Source: Spirosoma montaniterrae (GTDB taxonomy: Bacteria > Bacteroidota > Bacteroidia > Cytophagales > Spirosomataceae). Taken from it: 64,000 nucleotides of DNA. Position numbers and translations under genes: made by a program. The stretch is from contig NZ_CP014263.1 in assembly GCF_001988955.1 (NCBI RefSeq), positions 4,434,001-4,498,000 on the forward strand, given 5' to 3'. A model generated the notes under the pieces. That model saw only the letters and a program-made list of their open reading frames with translations. It ran no database searches and had not been told where the DNA came from. This document shows positions 6,696-16,081 of the stretch, in pieces (within the stretch, counting starts at the first letter, position 1; every line of letters starts with the position of its first letter).

Positions 6696-8956
6696 CAGGC
6701 TTTGGGTTGTCCGTACAAAACAGTAGGTTCGTTACCAATCCAGCGCATAATACTACCGTCGCCTTTGTCTTCATAGCGAATTTTCAGGTAATGATCGGCC
6801 CAAAGTTGCGCTTTTTGCCGGTACTCTTTAAACTCGATAGCTAATGGCTCCAAATCGTTTTCGCAGGGCGCACCTGTAGAGCTAATTCCTGCTTTTTCTA
6901 CCTCGGCGATGGGAATCTGGTAATCAAACGCCTTCTTCACTTCAAGCCGTACTTCGGTGTCAATGGCCTGCTGAATTTCAGTCAGGCGGGCGCGAAGTTC
7001 TTTCTTCTCATCGGCGGGAACAGCGTCTTTTCCGCGTCGGGCCAAATTTTGCTGAATGTTATTCCACTCAACCGCATACTTTTGAAATGCCCGGTCTTTA
7101 GCATCACTTTTCAACCCATACCAGCGGTCGGTTTCCTCATCGGTAAATTTCCGCAGAAACACTACGCTGGGCTTTACCGTCGCCCCTGATGCAACAAACA
7201 CATCCTGCGGAATAGACGTAATAAAAATGATCTTCGCTTTGCTCTCGAAGAAATCGCGCACCTTTTGCAACATCGGGTTATTCAACACGCCTTCGGGCAA
7301 TACAACGCCCATCCGACCGCCGGGCCGTAACAGGTTCAGGCAACGTTCAATGAAAAGCACCTCCGTCAAGGATGATAGCTTACCCGTTTCGTACAAATCA
7401 AGCACCGACTCGCCAATGTTGTCATTGATCTGCCTTAAAGCCTTATCGTAGTCGGCTCCATAACGTGCCTGATACTGTGCAATACGTTTCTGGTCGGTAT
7501 ACTTATCGGCTTCGGTAATTTTTAGTGATTTTTCGACGCGGGCACCAAAGGGCGGATTAGTCAGGATAACGTCAAACCGACCTTCAAAAATACCGTTGAC
7601 ATTCAGCAAGCCATCATTGTGATGCACTCCACCGTGTCCGTCGCCGTGCATAATCATGTTCATTTTGGCCGTGCGGGCCATACGCGGATTGGCGTCGGTG
7701 CCGTATATGCAGTCATACGAGAGCTTACGAAGGCGGCTGTTTTCGTTGTCGATACTCAGTTCATGGTTTAGTCTGGCGAACAAATCATTCACTAACTCAT
7801 CAATGGCTTGCTTTTTCTTGGGAGACGCATTGTCGTAAGCGTCTGTGTAATAGCGGCCTTTAATTTCTTCTTTTGCTTTGTGAATGTCGTTTTCAATTTT
7901 AGCTCGTACATATTCAAAGGCTTTGATTAGAAAACCGCCACTACCGCAACAAGGGTCACAAATGACTTCGCCCTCCTGCGGGTCGAGCACATCAACCATA
8001 AAATCCACAACCGTCCTGGGTGTAAAAAACTGTCCGAGTTCACCCCGGAACGTGCGGCCTAAGAACTGCTCGAAAGCAATACCCTTTACGTCGTCCGACG
8101 TAGTAGAGAGGTTATACTTCTGTAATTCACGAACGATAGCTTCAAAACTGTTCTCCCGAATCCGAAGCGTTTCGTTTGGGTCGAACAGGTCGTCGTTTTT
8201 AAAATCTTCTTTAGTACTCTCAAAGAGTTGTTGATAAAAAGGGACGCTGTTAGCCGAACGATAGCCATCATACGTGGCTTTATCTTGCTTGAACTGTTCT
8301 TCAGAGAAAATTTGTCCCTGCGTGTTTTTCCGTTCGTAGCGAATCTTGATGAATAGAATCTTTGATATTTCGTCAAATGCTGCTTCCGGAGAAAGCTTAT
8401 CGTTATTGCGAATGATGTTATGACATTTGAATAGCAGCTTGGAAAATTCGTCTCGCGTGAAGGCTTTAGTCTGGCTAAGCAGTTCCTTTATCTTCCGCTC
8501 GTTGTTAACTTCTTTCGCTGCCGGGATGTCAATAATTTCAATAAGCCGCTTTGGAATCTTGCCCTTTACAACCTGGAAAATGCGAGTTTCCTTCAGATTA
8601 GTCGTAACGAAAAAATCAGCACCAGCCCACGAAGCATAGTTATAGCCCTGGAAATAATCTTCTTCCTGAATGGTGATGTATTCAGCTTTACACTCAACTA
8701 CTATAATCGGACTATTCTCTTCAATTTTATCTTCTTTCGTTTTCCAAATTACGATATCGGCGCGTGCCTGCCCCTGTCCCCGTTGCGAGTTATTAACTTG
8801 TATCTCCTGCCCCATTTGTTCCCGACTGTAGCCATAGTGGTCAATCAGACGGGTAATGTACTCTTGCCGTACACGCTCTTCTGGCGTGGCAACCAATTCT
8901 TTACCTTTTAAAGGGGCATATATTTTTGTGGATCGCGATTTGTTATCTGTCACCAT
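6695..8956 (-). CDS. hsdM: N6-adenine methylase (HsdM-like) with N-terminal HsdR_N nuclease-like domain
   Basis: A 753-aa fusion. Residues about 25-150 resemble the N-terminal domain of type I restriction subunits (HSDR_N): D67 in ARADIVI and the pair E88-x-K90 in VVECKAE form a PD-(D/E)xK-like site. A methylase follows, with the HsdM entry block FEQFLGRTFRGELGQFFTP, SAM motif I DPCCGSGGF (334-342) and catalytic motif NPPF (467-470). It is the first gene of the operon hsdM-hsdS-ATPase-HNH. Classical HsdM lacks the nuclease-like part, and no HsdR helicase is encoded nearby. The product could be a type IIG/I hybrid that cuts by itself with HsdS, or a modification enzyme whose N-terminal domain now only binds. 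The methylase assignment is firm; nuclease activity is inferred. Confidence 0.9.
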   Translation of the reverse strand: MVTDNKSRSTKIYAPLKGKELVATPEERVRQEYITRLIDHYGYSREQMGQEIQVNNSQRGQGQARADIVIWKTKEDKIEENSPIIVVECKAEYITIQEEDYFQGYNYASWAGADFFVTTNLKETRIFQVVKGKIPKRLIEIIDIPAAKEVNNERKIKELLSQTKAFTRDEFSKLLFKCHNIIRNNDKLSPEAAFDEISKILFIKIRYERKNTQGQIFSEEQFKQDKATYDGYRSANSVPFYQQLFESTKEDFKNDDLFDPNETLRIRENSFEAIVRELQKYNLSTTSDDVKGIAFEQFLGRTFRGELGQFFTPRTVVDFMVDVLDPQEGEVICDPCCGSGGFLIKAFEYVRAKIENDIHKAKEEIKGRYYTDAYDNASPKKKQAIDELVNDLFARLNHELSIDNENSRLRKLSYDCIYGTDANPRMARTAKMNMIMHGDGHGGVHHNDGLLNVNGIFEGRFDVILTNPPFGARVEKSLKITEADKYTDQKRIAQYQARYGADYDKALRQINDNIGESVLDLYETGKLSSLTEVLFIERCLNLLRPGGRMGVVLPEGVLNNPMLQKVRDFFESKAKIIFITSIPQDVFVASGATVKPSVVFLRKFTDEETDRWYGLKSDAKDRAFQKYAVEWNNIQQNLARRGKDAVPADEKKELRARLTEIQQAIDTEVRLEVKKAFDYQIPIAEVEKAGISSTGAPCENDLEPLAIEFKEYRQKAQLWADHYLKIRYEDKGDGSIMRWIGNEPTVLYGQPKA

Positions 8957-8972
8957 ATTACGTTCATTAGCA

Positions 8973-9122
8973 TCATTTAGTCGGCAAGTTACGTAGATTC
9001 TGATAGTAACTTGACGCGTCTAACCGCCGAACCGTTTCAGGATTAGAAAATGTCTGCTTTGCCAGCAACAAAAACTCGCGGAGTCGTTGTGGGTCAACGG
9101 TTGGCCGGGCCGTTGCTTCGGT
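8973..9122 (-). pseudogene. Possible C-terminal gene remnant upstream of hsdM
   Basis: An open stretch of 49 codons without a start codon ends at a TGA at 8973. Its reading has protein-like character (RLREFLLLAKQTFSNPET, then VRRLDASSYYQNLR) and lies immediately upstream of hsdM on the same strand. I do not recognise a family. It could be the tail of a gene cut by the arrival of the restriction operon, or chance. The rest of 8957-9182 shows nothing I can support. Confidence 0.25.
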
Positions 9123-9182
9123 CTATGTTGATAATGCTGGCCTACATGATTAACTTGGTCTTGTTACCAAAGTTACGCATTT

Positions 9183-9653
9183 CTACCGCATCAGCCGCCC
9201 ATCCAGCGGCAGTACGCGCTGGGCCACTACGGCCACCTGAGCAAAGGCGGGGTGCTGGGGGTGTAGCAGTAGGTTGTACGACGTGTCGATGATGGCCGAG
9301 GGAACGGCAACAGCTAAGCAAAACGGGTCGAGCAGCCAGTCGGTAAGGATGGGTTGGGTCTCGACCAGGGTGCCGGTTTGCCAGTAGGGCGGCAAGAGGG
9401 CGGGGTCGAGCCAGAAGATAGTATCGGCGAGGGTATCAGGCAGGCGGATGGTACTCAGCCAGCGTTGCGGCAGTTCGGGCAGTGTCAGCGGGGGCAGGTG
9501 AACGAGCGTTTCGAGCAGGGCCAGTTCAGGCGTTCGGCTGGTGTACAGAATGCCAATACCTTTGGGATTCCAGCGTCCGCCGTGGCGGTGGCTACCCACC
9601 ACCGACAACGGGTCGATGTGGTACGGTGTTTTATTGATTCGGTAAACGTCCAT
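9183..9653 (-). CDS. RES domain toxin
   Basis: A 156-aa RES-family toxin; characterised members deplete NAD+ in the cell. The hallmark N-terminus is present: YRI near residue 4, GGRWNPKG (25-32) followed by ILYTSRTPELALLE, which supplies the conserved Arg, Tyr and Glu of the active site. The domain fills the whole protein, as usual. The gene starts 6 bp after the end of its antitoxin gene, the normal antitoxin-first order of RES-Xre modules. The toxin looks intact. Confidence 0.9.
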   Translation of the reverse strand: MDVYRINKTPYHIDPLSVVGSHRHGGRWNPKGIGILYTSRTPELALLETLVHLPPLTLPELPQRWLSTIRLPDTLADTIFWLDPALLPPYWQTGTLVETQPILTDWLLDPFCLAVAVPSAIIDTSYNLLLHPQHPAFAQVAVVAQRVLPLDGRLMR

Positions 9654-9659
9654 CCGTAT

Positions 9660-10211
9660 TTATCCCACAATGCCCCATTCGATGCGCCCCAGCACGTCGT
9701 CTACCACCGAAAAGCCTGATACCGTATCCAGCACGGCTAACGGCGACTGCGGCACAACCTCGCCGAGCGGTTCCTGGGGCGTTGGTACAGCCGGGCGGTC
9801 GTAGGTGGGTGTGGGTTCCTGAAAACTGCCCAACGCCCGCACGGGTGCCGGTTGCCCGGTTTCAAAGGGCGTTTCGCGGTAGCTCAACTCCGGCAGGGGC
9901 GTATGCAGCCATCGGTTTACCAAATCGGCCCGCCCGCCAAACACCATCAGGCCATGCTGTAGCAGTCGCTCGAGCAACAACAAACGCTCACTCGCCGAAA
10001 GCGACAACGAATCCGTTTCGGCTTTTCCGTGTAGGTTCCGCACCGACATATTCAAAATATGAGCCATTTCTTTGTCGGTCAGGCCAATTAAACGAGCCAC
10101 CTCATCGACCCGCCGACGCAGTACACCCTGATGCGCCTGATGAATCAAATCTGTAGCAGGTCGCTGATAGGGCCGGGTTATTACCAGATTTGTTCTGCCT
10201 GAAGTAGCCAT
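9660..10211 (-). CDS. Xre/MbcA/ParS-type antitoxin of the RES module
   Basis: Antitoxin partner of the RES toxin. The N-terminal half contains a helix-turn-helix-like region (LIGLTDKEMAHILNMSVRNL) and the central part matches the Xre-MbcA-ParS toxin-binding region (SASERLLLLERLLQHG, then GGRADLVNRWLHTPLP). I start it at the ATG at 10211 (MATSGRTNLV), since the longer frame from 10283 begins with a string of hydrophobic residues out of character for the family. Product 183 aa. An 11-bp AT-rich repeat-like stretch upstream (ATAGTGCAAATATGCAC) could be where it represses its own operon; this is a guess. Confidence 0.85.
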   Translation of the reverse strand: MATSGRTNLVITRPYQRPATDLIHQAHQGVLRRRVDEVARLIGLTDKEMAHILNMSVRNLHGKAETDSLSLSASERLLLLERLLQHGLMVFGGRADLVNRWLHTPLPELSYRETPFETGQPAPVRALGSFQEPTPTYDRPAVPTPQEPLGEVVPQSPLAVLDTVSGFSVVDDVLGRIEWGIVG

Positions 10212-10361
10212 GATTGTTTTGCTATATAGTGCAAATATGCACAAAATAATTGGCAATCTTGCACTCCTATAAGTAAACCGCATAACTCCCTGCGGGCCGT
10301 TGCCTTGTTGACTTGGGTATAGCCTGCTCGATGCGTTCTTTACCCACTAAACCTTACCCGC

Positions 10362-11534
10362 ATGGCAACTCAATCGAACCTTCCGCGTCGAAGCTTTCTT
10401 CAACGATTATCGGCACTTGGTGCCGGACTGTCGTCCATACCGCTCGTTGGTAGTGCAGGAATCGACTGGTATCAGGCCGAACATAGCCGCATTTATACGC
10501 TGATGACCAATCCATCGGGTTTGGAGCAGCCTACCCGTAAACTCGGCGTTGCATTGGTGGGCCTGGGGGGCTACAGCAAAACCCGGCTGGCTCCGGCGTT
10601 GCAGCAAACGCAGCACTGCCGCCTGTCGGGTATCGTGACCGGCACACCCGCTAAGGCCACCGAATGGATGCAGCAATACAATATTCCGAGGACCAACGTC
10701 TATGATTACAAGACCTTCGACCGCATCGCCGATAACAAAGACATCGACGTAGTTTATGTAGTGCTGCCCAATTCCATGCACGCCGAGTACGTGATTCGGG
10801 CGGCTCAGGCGGGTAAACACGTCATTTGTGAGAAGCCAATGGCGATTACTGAAAAAGAATGTCAGCAAATGATCGATGCCTGCAAAAAGGCGAACGTGCA
10901 ACTGGCTATCGGCTATCGGCTTCACTATGAGCCGTTTACTCGCGAGGTTATGCGATTTGGTCAGGAAAAAGTATTTGGGCCGGTTAAGTTTATCGAAAGC
11001 AGCGATGCATTCCGCATTGGCGACCCAACTCAATGGCGGATGAAAAAAGAGTTAGCCGGGGGCGGGCCACTTATGGACGTGGGCATTTACGCCGTGCAGG
11101 GCACCCGCTACGTGACGGGCGAGGAACCCATGTCGGTCACGGCGCAGTTTGGCCCCAAAACCGAGCCGGAGAAATTCAAAGACGTAGAAGAGACGCTGTT
11201 CTGGCAGTTTCAGTTTCCGAGTGGAGCCGTCAGCAACTCCACCACGAGCTACACGGCGGGTGTAGAGCGGCTCTATGCTTCCTGCGAGAAAGGCTGGTTC
11301 GAGTTGTCGCCCGCCTTTGGCTACGGCCCGCTAAAAGGCCGCACCAGCAAAGGGCCTATCGACTTGCCCCACACCAACCATCAGGCGCTGCACATGGACG
11401 GCGTCTGCAAAGACCTGCTCGATGGCAAAAAGCTTCCCGACCACATCACTGGCGAAGAAGGCAAACGCGACGTGCGGCTTTTGCAAGCCATTTATCGGGC
11501 GGCAGAAACGGGGAATAAGGTTAAGCTGGCGTAA
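10362..11534 (+). CDS. Tat-exported Gfo/Idh/MocA family oxidoreductase
   Basis: NAD(P)-dependent sugar or polyol oxidoreductase of the glucose-fructose oxidoreductase type, 390 aa. The N-terminus has a twin-arginine motif (PRRSFLQRL, residues 8-16) and a hydrophobic stretch, predicting periplasmic export with bound cofactor. The Rossmann segment starts at VALVGLGGYSKTRLAPAL, and the family's catalytic EKP is in ICEKPMAIT; YRLHYEP and GGGPLMDVGIYAVQG follow as in glucose-fructose oxidoreductases. It sits alone between two toxin-antitoxin modules and is followed after 4 bp by a displaced copy of an ABC-gene 3' end. Substrate cannot be told from sequence. Confidence 0.9.
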   Translation: MATQSNLPRRSFLQRLSALGAGLSSIPLVGSAGIDWYQAEHSRIYTLMTNPSGLEQPTRKLGVALVGLGGYSKTRLAPALQQTQHCRLSGIVTGTPAKATEWMQQYNIPRTNVYDYKTFDRIADNKDIDVVYVVLPNSMHAEYVIRAAQAGKHVICEKPMAITEKECQQMIDACKKANVQLAIGYRLHYEPFTREVMRFGQEKVFGPVKFIESSDAFRIGDPTQWRMKKELAGGGPLMDVGIYAVQGTRYVTGEEPMSVTAQFGPKTEPEKFKDVEETLFWQFQFPSGAVSNSTTSYTAGVERLYASCEKGWFELSPAFGYGPLKGRTSKGPIDLPHTNHQALHMDGVCKDLLDGKKLPDHITGEEGKRDVRLLQAIYRAAETGNKVKLA

Positions 11535-11538
11535 TGCA

Positions 11539-11591
11539 CATCACACGCCTGCATCAGCACGTTGGCTTTGCGGATGTGTTGGTTGATGCGG
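11539..11591. repeat. Displaced copy of the 3' end of the ABC-ATPase gene (left copy)
   Basis: This 53-bp stretch matches 12148-12201, the last 17 codons of the LolD-like ABC gene including its stop, with a single 1-base length difference in a run of C. The two copies are in direct orientation and bracket the PIN/antitoxin cassette. This is the pattern left when a cassette inserts at a gene 3' end and the end is rebuilt or duplicated. Confidence 0.85.
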
Positions 11592-11605
11592 GGGATCACA
11601 ACGAT

Positions 11606-11894
11606 TTATCGTTCGATTAAGCTTTTGAATTGCTGCAACGTAACGACAGTTACCGACGGGAAAGAGGGAGGCTCGGCAGCGCGAAGATGTCTGTCGTTCG
11701 AGACGAGATAATCCACATTCATGCAGATAGCCAAGTCCAAAGAACTCGCCTAACTTTTCGGCGTATTCGTTAAGTATCTCTGTACTCACGTACCAGGTAA
11801 AACGCTCGTTAACGAAGGCATCGTAGAGCCACTTATGTTCGCTGTTAGCAGGCACGGCAACTAACAGGCAATTCGTATCGATAACAACGTTCAT
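11606..11894 (-). pseudogene. PIN-domain toxin with internal deletion and frameshift
   Basis: The N-terminal part is a clear PIN toxin (MNVVIDTNCLLVAVP, then FTWYVSTEILNEYAEKLGEFF). In another frame the C-terminal part of the same family follows at once: DLAICMNVDYLVSNDRHL and a tail ending LQQFKSLIER at 11606. The two halves join near residue 55, and the middle of the domain, normally about 45 residues including the NDPDDNKF acidic cluster, is missing. The product cannot fold as an active RNase. The open frame instead runs on into the duplicated ABC-gene end at 11541. Its start overlaps the antitoxin stop by 4 bp (ATGA). Confidence 0.85.
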
Positions 11895-12097
11895 TTAGTA
11901 CGTTGTTGCTGATTCAATAAAGCGTCGTAATCGGCTTGTGTGTAGCCCCGCTCTTCGGCAACCTTCGTAGCGGCTTCTCTCGCCTTCTGCGCGTAATGCC
12001 GAGTTAGTAATCGCTTCAGCTCTAATGTTTCTTCCTGACTCATAGGCCGGTCAAACATCCGAAGCAAGCCTATCTGAATATCATTCAACCGGTTCAT
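11891..12097 (-). CDS. Antitoxin-like protein paired with the broken PIN toxin
   Basis: A 68-aa, highly charged, mostly helical protein (MNRLNDIQIGLLRMFDRPMS, then ETLELKRLLTRHYAQKA) of the type that precedes PIN toxins in Bacteroidota. It overlaps the toxin start by 4 bp. With the toxin destroyed by deletion it is an orphan antitoxin, free to drift. The identity is inferred from position and size; no DNA-binding fold is evident. Confidence 0.65.
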   Translation of the reverse strand: MNRLNDIQIGLLRMFDRPMSQEETLELKRLLTRHYAQKAREAATKVAEERGYTQADYDALLNQQQRTK

Positions 12098-12147
12098 CTG
12101 TGTGCTGATTTATTGGCTCAACAAATAAACTGCTTTTTCCCGTTCAG

Positions 12148-12201
12148 CATCACACGCCCTGCATCAGCACGTTGGCTTTGCGGATGTGTTGGTTGATGCG
12201 G
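12148..12201. repeat. Right copy of the duplicated ABC-gene 3' end
   Basis: Native copy, inside the ABC-ATPase gene, of the 53-bp sequence also found at 11539-11591. It encodes the C-terminal end (…[11 protein letters not shown]) and the stop codon. Confidence 0.85.
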
Positions 12202-12869
12202 TCGGTTTCAACTAAGCCGTCACGCAGCCGAACGATGCGGTGGGCGTATTCGGCGATGTCTTCTTCGTGCGTCACCATAATCACGGTATTGCCCTTGCTG
12301 TGAATCTGGTCGAAGAGGTCCATGATTTCGTAAGAGGTCTTCGAGTCGAGGTTACCCGTCGGTTCGTCGGCAAGGAGGATACTGGGGTCGTTGACGAGTG
12401 CCCGCGCTACGGCCACGCGCTGTCGCTGACCGCCCGATAGCTCGTTGGGGCGGTGTCCGGCGCGGTTTTCCAAACCCACGTTTTTCAGGGCCAGCATGGC
12501 TTTCTCGGTGCGGTCGGCTTTGCTAAAACCGGCGTAGATGAGCGGCAGAGCCACATTTTCGAGCGAGGTCTGGCGGGGCAACAGGTTGAACGTCTGGAAT
12601 ACGAAACCGATTTCCTTGTTTCGCACTTCGGCCAGTTCGTTCTCGCCCATACCGCTAACGTCCTGCCCATTCAGAATGTATTGCCCCGAGGTGGGCGAGT
12701 CGAGACACCCCACAATGTTCATCAGCGTGGACTTGCCCGACCCCGACGGACCCATAAACGCGACGTATTCGCCCTTGCGAACCGAAATTGTGATCGATTT
12801 GAGGGCGTCGATTACTTCGCTGCCCATTACGTACCGTTTGGCGATGTCGTGCGTTTCAATGATGTTCAT
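12150..12869 (-). CDS. ABC transporter ATP-binding protein, LolD/MacB type
   Basis: A 239-aa ATPase with Walker [11 protein letters not shown]-loop VFQTFNLLP, signature LSGGQRQR, Walker [15 protein letters not shown] and H-loop VTHEE. The [14 protein letters not shown] and EPTGNLD wording is typical of the LolD/MacB/FtsE group that powers extraction of lipoproteins or tripartite export. I start at the ATG at 12869 ([13 protein letters not shown]), which has GAG a few bases upstream; the longer frame uses TTG. It follows the TPR membrane protein gene after 16 bp. No MacB/LolC-type permease is adjacent, so the partner lies elsewhere or the upstream membrane protein has that role. Confidence 0.9.
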   Translation of the reverse strand: MNIIETHDIAKRYVMGSEVIDALKSITISVRKGEYVAFMGPSGSGKSTLMNIVGCLDSPTSGQYILNGQDVSGMGENELAEVRNKEIGFVFQTFNLLPRQTSLENVALPLIYAGFSKADRTEKAMLALKNVGLENRAGHRPNELSGGQRQRVAVARALVNDPSILLADEPTGNLDSKTSYEIMDLFDQIHSKGNTVIMVTHEEDIAEYAHRIVRLRDGLVETDRINQHIRKANVLMQGV

Positions 12870-12885
12870 GATTCTCAAAACTACA

Positions 12886-15882
12886 TTATTCCGAAAATTT
12901 CTTTCTACTCTTTTCGACAGCCGCTAATTTTTCCTGATAAGTTGTCTGAAACGCCTGATAATCGGCGGGCTGACTAACGCCCTGTAACTTCGCTAAACCC
13001 TCGCGGGCATAGTCGAACAGGCTTTGGTCGAGACAGAGCGACACGTAGGTTTTCAGCAGGTCGGGGCTGTCTTCGTTGAACGGTAATGCCCGAAGCACAA
13101 GGTCGTAAGCCGGTTTGATACGCCCCCGCTGCCGCTCGAACTGCGCGGCTGTTGCCACAATACTGGCATTCAACGGAGCTAATCGCAGTGCGCTGGCAAA
13201 AGCCTGCCATGCTTTGGCGGGCTGTTTGTTTTGAGCATAGATACGCCCCAGCAGAAACAATCGCTCGGCCTGGTGTTGGGGTAGAAAATACGCTTTGCTC
13301 ATCGAGTCGGCAGCGGCCAGTTTATTTCGATACACGGCAATTCGTAATGCACTCAGGTTTTCGAGCGAACGGGCGTAGGGCGTTAGCTGTTCGGGCTTAC
13401 CCATCTGACTCAGAATCATTTGCGCGTAAAACGGTTGTCGCGTGGCAAGGTACTCATCAATCAGGCGCGTTCCCGACACGGTTCGCAGGCTGGCGTCGCG
13501 GATGGTTTCCCAGTGGCGGCCCCGGTTGGGGTCGTCGGGGCGATAGGTGACGTAAAACGCTTTTTCCAGATCGGTTTGGGGTGGGCGTTCGTCATACAGC
13601 ACCTGTTTCAGAGCCGCTACACTGACATCGCCTTTGGCCGCCGTTTCCCAGAGCGACTGCGCCAGCACGGGGTCTCCGGCTTTGGTCAGGGCAATGGCGG
13701 GGTAATAGGCCGACGTGGTATCCGTGTTCTCGCCAAACTGTTCGGCGGCTTTGCGGTAGAGGCCCTGTTCAAGCAACAGTAACCCCGTTGTAGTGCGAAT
13801 GGCCGGTCCATTTTGCGGGTTGCCCTCGGCTAACTGACTCAGCAGGCCAAATGCCGTTGGCTGATCGTAAGCGCGATAGGCGGTCAGGGCGCGGGCCAGC
13901 AACAGATCATCGGCGAAATCCTGATTGATGGGGTTTTCTGCCCAACGCTGAAGCGTACTGAGCAGCACGGTATCAGGTCGTTGATTCACTACGGCGTAAT
14001 TGTACAAACTCGCAAACCGCCCCACGCTTAACCCCTCATTAGCCTGTTTGCCCGATAGCCAGACTGGCTGTGCAGGTTGCGTCGTGTCAGAAGCAGTGAT
14101 CAGCCTCAGTGCCAGCGCATTGGCCTGATACGACTCATAATCCGAACGATTCGTTTCCTGCACCAGGGTCGAATCTGCCGTCAGCACGACGGGGTTACGG
14201 GCATATAGAGCCAGCAAATTGGCTTCGGCCACCTCGGCGCGGGTTGCCTGGTTTGTAGCGGCTTTCAGGTAGTAATACGCGGAGTCGGCCACGCTCGTGC
14301 GGGCATATAGAAAACCCAGATTATTCTGCAACTCGCCACTATCCGGAAACTTGCGAAGGCCACGCTGGAGGGCTTTTATGGCCTCGAAGAAAAGGCTTGT
14401 TTGCAGGTAGGTTTGAGCGATACCAGCGTAATCGTGTGGTTGCGGCTGCTTCAGCGTAGCACGTTCGTAGTAAAAAGCCGCCGTAGCCTGATCGTTGCGG
14501 GTCATTGCCAGCGACGCCAGCGCGTAGTTCGATTTGTGGTTCTGGAACTCCTGTTCGAGCGCTTTTTCATAAAACGCCCCCGCCGACTCAAGTTCGCTAT
14601 TGGCAATGTACAAATCGCCCAGACCGTTGTAGTAAGCCGCTAAACTTTGCCGCAGAACGATGTTATTACCCATCGACACCAGGACTACCACGCCGAAAAC
14701 ACCCATCAGCCGGAATAGGCTCAGCTCCAGCCGTTTCGGGTTATAAACAATCTTATGAACGGCCCGGCCCTGTTTAAAAATGGGCCAGAAGTTGATAAGC
14801 ACGTAGCTTATAAACGCCAGTCCCATGGCGAGGTGGGCATACACAATCATGTCTTCAAAAACCTCAATCAATGGATCGTTGGCGGTGGCAAATGCGTAGG
14901 CTATGGTCAGCGTAGCAAGCAGGGCCAAACCTGCATATAAGAACGCGCCCCCATCGCGAAACGATACCACGTTCTGCTGATCGATTAGCCGCCGAAACCC
15001 CCAGACGCCAATAATGACCGACACGATATAGACCCCAAACGGGCTGATCGCCAGCACGTCCCAGTCTACAATTTTCGTATTTTTCAGCCAGATCAGAATC
15101 AGATTGACCAGATACAGACCACTGATAAACAGAAAGTTACCTATACCCAGCGGCTGCCCACCTGCCCGACCGACCGACGTAATCCAGACTAAGCCGGCAA
15201 TGATTTCGGCGGCAATAAAAAAAATGAATCCCGCGCTTAGCACCACCAGCACGGGCATACCGTAGCTAATAATCGTCAGGGCCGGGTGCGGCACGGGTGT
15301 AAAGGCCGTCAGCACTGCAGCCACCATACCCGTTAACGTGCCAAACACAGCCAGCCGAACCCCTATCGGGTAATCGGAGCGAAAGGCATGGAAGTAGTAA
15401 CTGACCGAGCCATATAGAAACGTCAGCAGCAGGAATAGGTAGTTTTGTCCCAGCCCCGGCAGTTCGAGCATTTCCCAGCGGAAAAACGCCAATCCGATAA
15501 TTAAAACGCCCATCGCAACTAAATACCGCAGCCGGTCGAAGCGCGTGATGGCACTGACTATCAGCACAAACGCCACACCAATGCCCACCAGCAGTGCCGT
15601 TGCCAAACCCGGTGGCGTTTGCATGGCAGACGCCACGAACTGCTCAGAAACGACATACACGTTGCCGGTAACAGGATAATCGAGCAGGCCGTCTGTGAAC
15701 CTGTAAATGGTAGTCTGTAATGGGTTGAGTTCGCTCAGCACGTTCCAGCGTACTACGTTAGCAAGACCACGCGCCCACGCAACCGCCAACAACACAAGAC
15801 TTATACCGAACAAAATCAGACAGGTAAGATAAGCAAGCCGGTAGGAGCGGCTCCAGGCATTCCAGAAAAACAATGATGACAT
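12886..15882 (-). CDS. Large inner-membrane protein with TPR repeats
   Basis: A 998-aa protein whose first ~380 residues contain about ten hydrophobic segments (for example [19 protein letters not shown] and [18 protein letters not shown]), followed after residue ~400 by tetratricopeptide-type helical repeats ([59 protein letters not shown]). TPR arrays are protein-binding scaffolds; here the array should face the periplasm or cytoplasm next to a membrane anchor. Start chosen at the ATG at 15882 ([10 protein letters not shown]). It forms an operon with the LolD-like ATPase downstream (16 bp gap). Specific function unknown; a role in envelope assembly or export together with that ATPase is inferred. 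Confidence 0.75.
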   Translation of the reverse strand: MSSLFFWNAWSRSYRLAYLTCLILFGISLVLLAVAWARGLANVVRWNVLSELNPLQTTIYRFTDGLLDYPVTGNVYVVSEQFVASAMQTPPGLATALLVGIGVAFVLIVSAITRFDRLRYLVAMGVLIIGLAFFRWEMLELPGLGQNYLFLLLTFLYGSVSYYFHAFRSDYPIGVRLAVFGTLTGMVAAVLTAFTPVPHPALTIISYGMPVLVVLSAGFIFFIAAEIIAGLVWITSVGRAGGQPLGIGNFLFISGLYLVNLILIWLKNTKIVDWDVLAISPFGVYIVSVIIGVWGFRRLIDQQNVVSFRDGGAFLYAGLALLATLTIAYAFATANDPLIEVFEDMIVYAHLAMGLAFISYVLINFWPIFKQGRAVHKIVYNPKRLELSLFRLMGVFGVVVLVSMGNNIVLRQSLAAYYNGLGDLYIANSELESAGAFYEKALEQEFQNHKSNYALASLAMTRNDQATAAFYYERATLKQPQPHDYAGIAQTYLQTSLFFEAIKALQRGLRKFPDSGELQNNLGFLYARTSVADSAYYYLKAATNQATRAEVAEANLLALYARNPVVLTADSTLVQETNRSDYESYQANALALRLITASDTTQPAQPVWLSGKQANEGLSVGRFASLYNYAVVNQRPDTVLLSTLQRWAENPINQDFADDLLLARALTAYRAYDQPTAFGLLSQLAEGNPQNGPAIRTTTGLLLLEQGLYRKAAEQFGENTDTTSAYYPAIALTKAGDPVLAQSLWETAAKGDVSVAALKQVLYDERPPQTDLEKAFYVTYRPDDPNRGRHWETIRDASLRTVSGTRLIDEYLATRQPFYAQMILSQMGKPEQLTPYARSLENLSALRIAVYRNKLAAADSMSKAYFLPQHQAERLFLLGRIYAQNKQPAKAWQAFASALRLAPLNASIVATAAQFERQRGRIKPAYDLVLRALPFNEDSPDLLKTYVSLCLDQSLFDYAREGLAKLQGVSQPADYQAFQTTYQEKLAAVEKSRKKFSE

Positions 15883-16023
15883 GCTTGGAAAACGCAATTA
15901 CGATTCGGTTAGTGCCTAAGCACCGGTTTTGACAAACGTCGTTAGCCTGTCCGAATCGACAGAATACTAATGGGAACATCGAAAAAAAAATTTGCAAAAG
16001 CGTCTGTATCGCCAAATAAACAC

Positions 16024-16054
16024 TTGAACAAATCGACTTATAATCGTATTTTCG
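16024..16054 (+). promoter_or_regulatory. Candidate Bacteroidota promoter for the CE-clan gene
   Basis: A TTG at 16024-16026 and TATTTTCG at 16047-16054 are separated by 20 bp, close to the TTTG/TAnnTTTG Bacteroidota consensus with one mismatch in the -7 box. The downstream ATG lies at 16082. The rest of 15883-16081 shows no gene. Confidence 0.35.
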
Positions 16055-16081
16055 CTGTAAATTTTAGTATTCTCCCCTAAC

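Noticed and set aside
3162..8956. Calling the operon a classical type I restriction system
   Set aside because: No HsdR helicase/translocase is present; only its N-terminal-like domain occurs, fused to HsdM.
9050..9292. 80-codon plus-strand frame near the RES toxin
   Set aside because: Overlaps the RES gene end and has no family features; the minus strand reading here is the more protein-like one.
10407..11033. 208-codon minus-strand frame and 11033-11518 plus-strand frame inside the oxidoreductase gene
   Set aside because: Both overlap the recognised Gfo/Idh/MocA gene in other frames, and their composition (Arg/His-rich) is typical of shadows.
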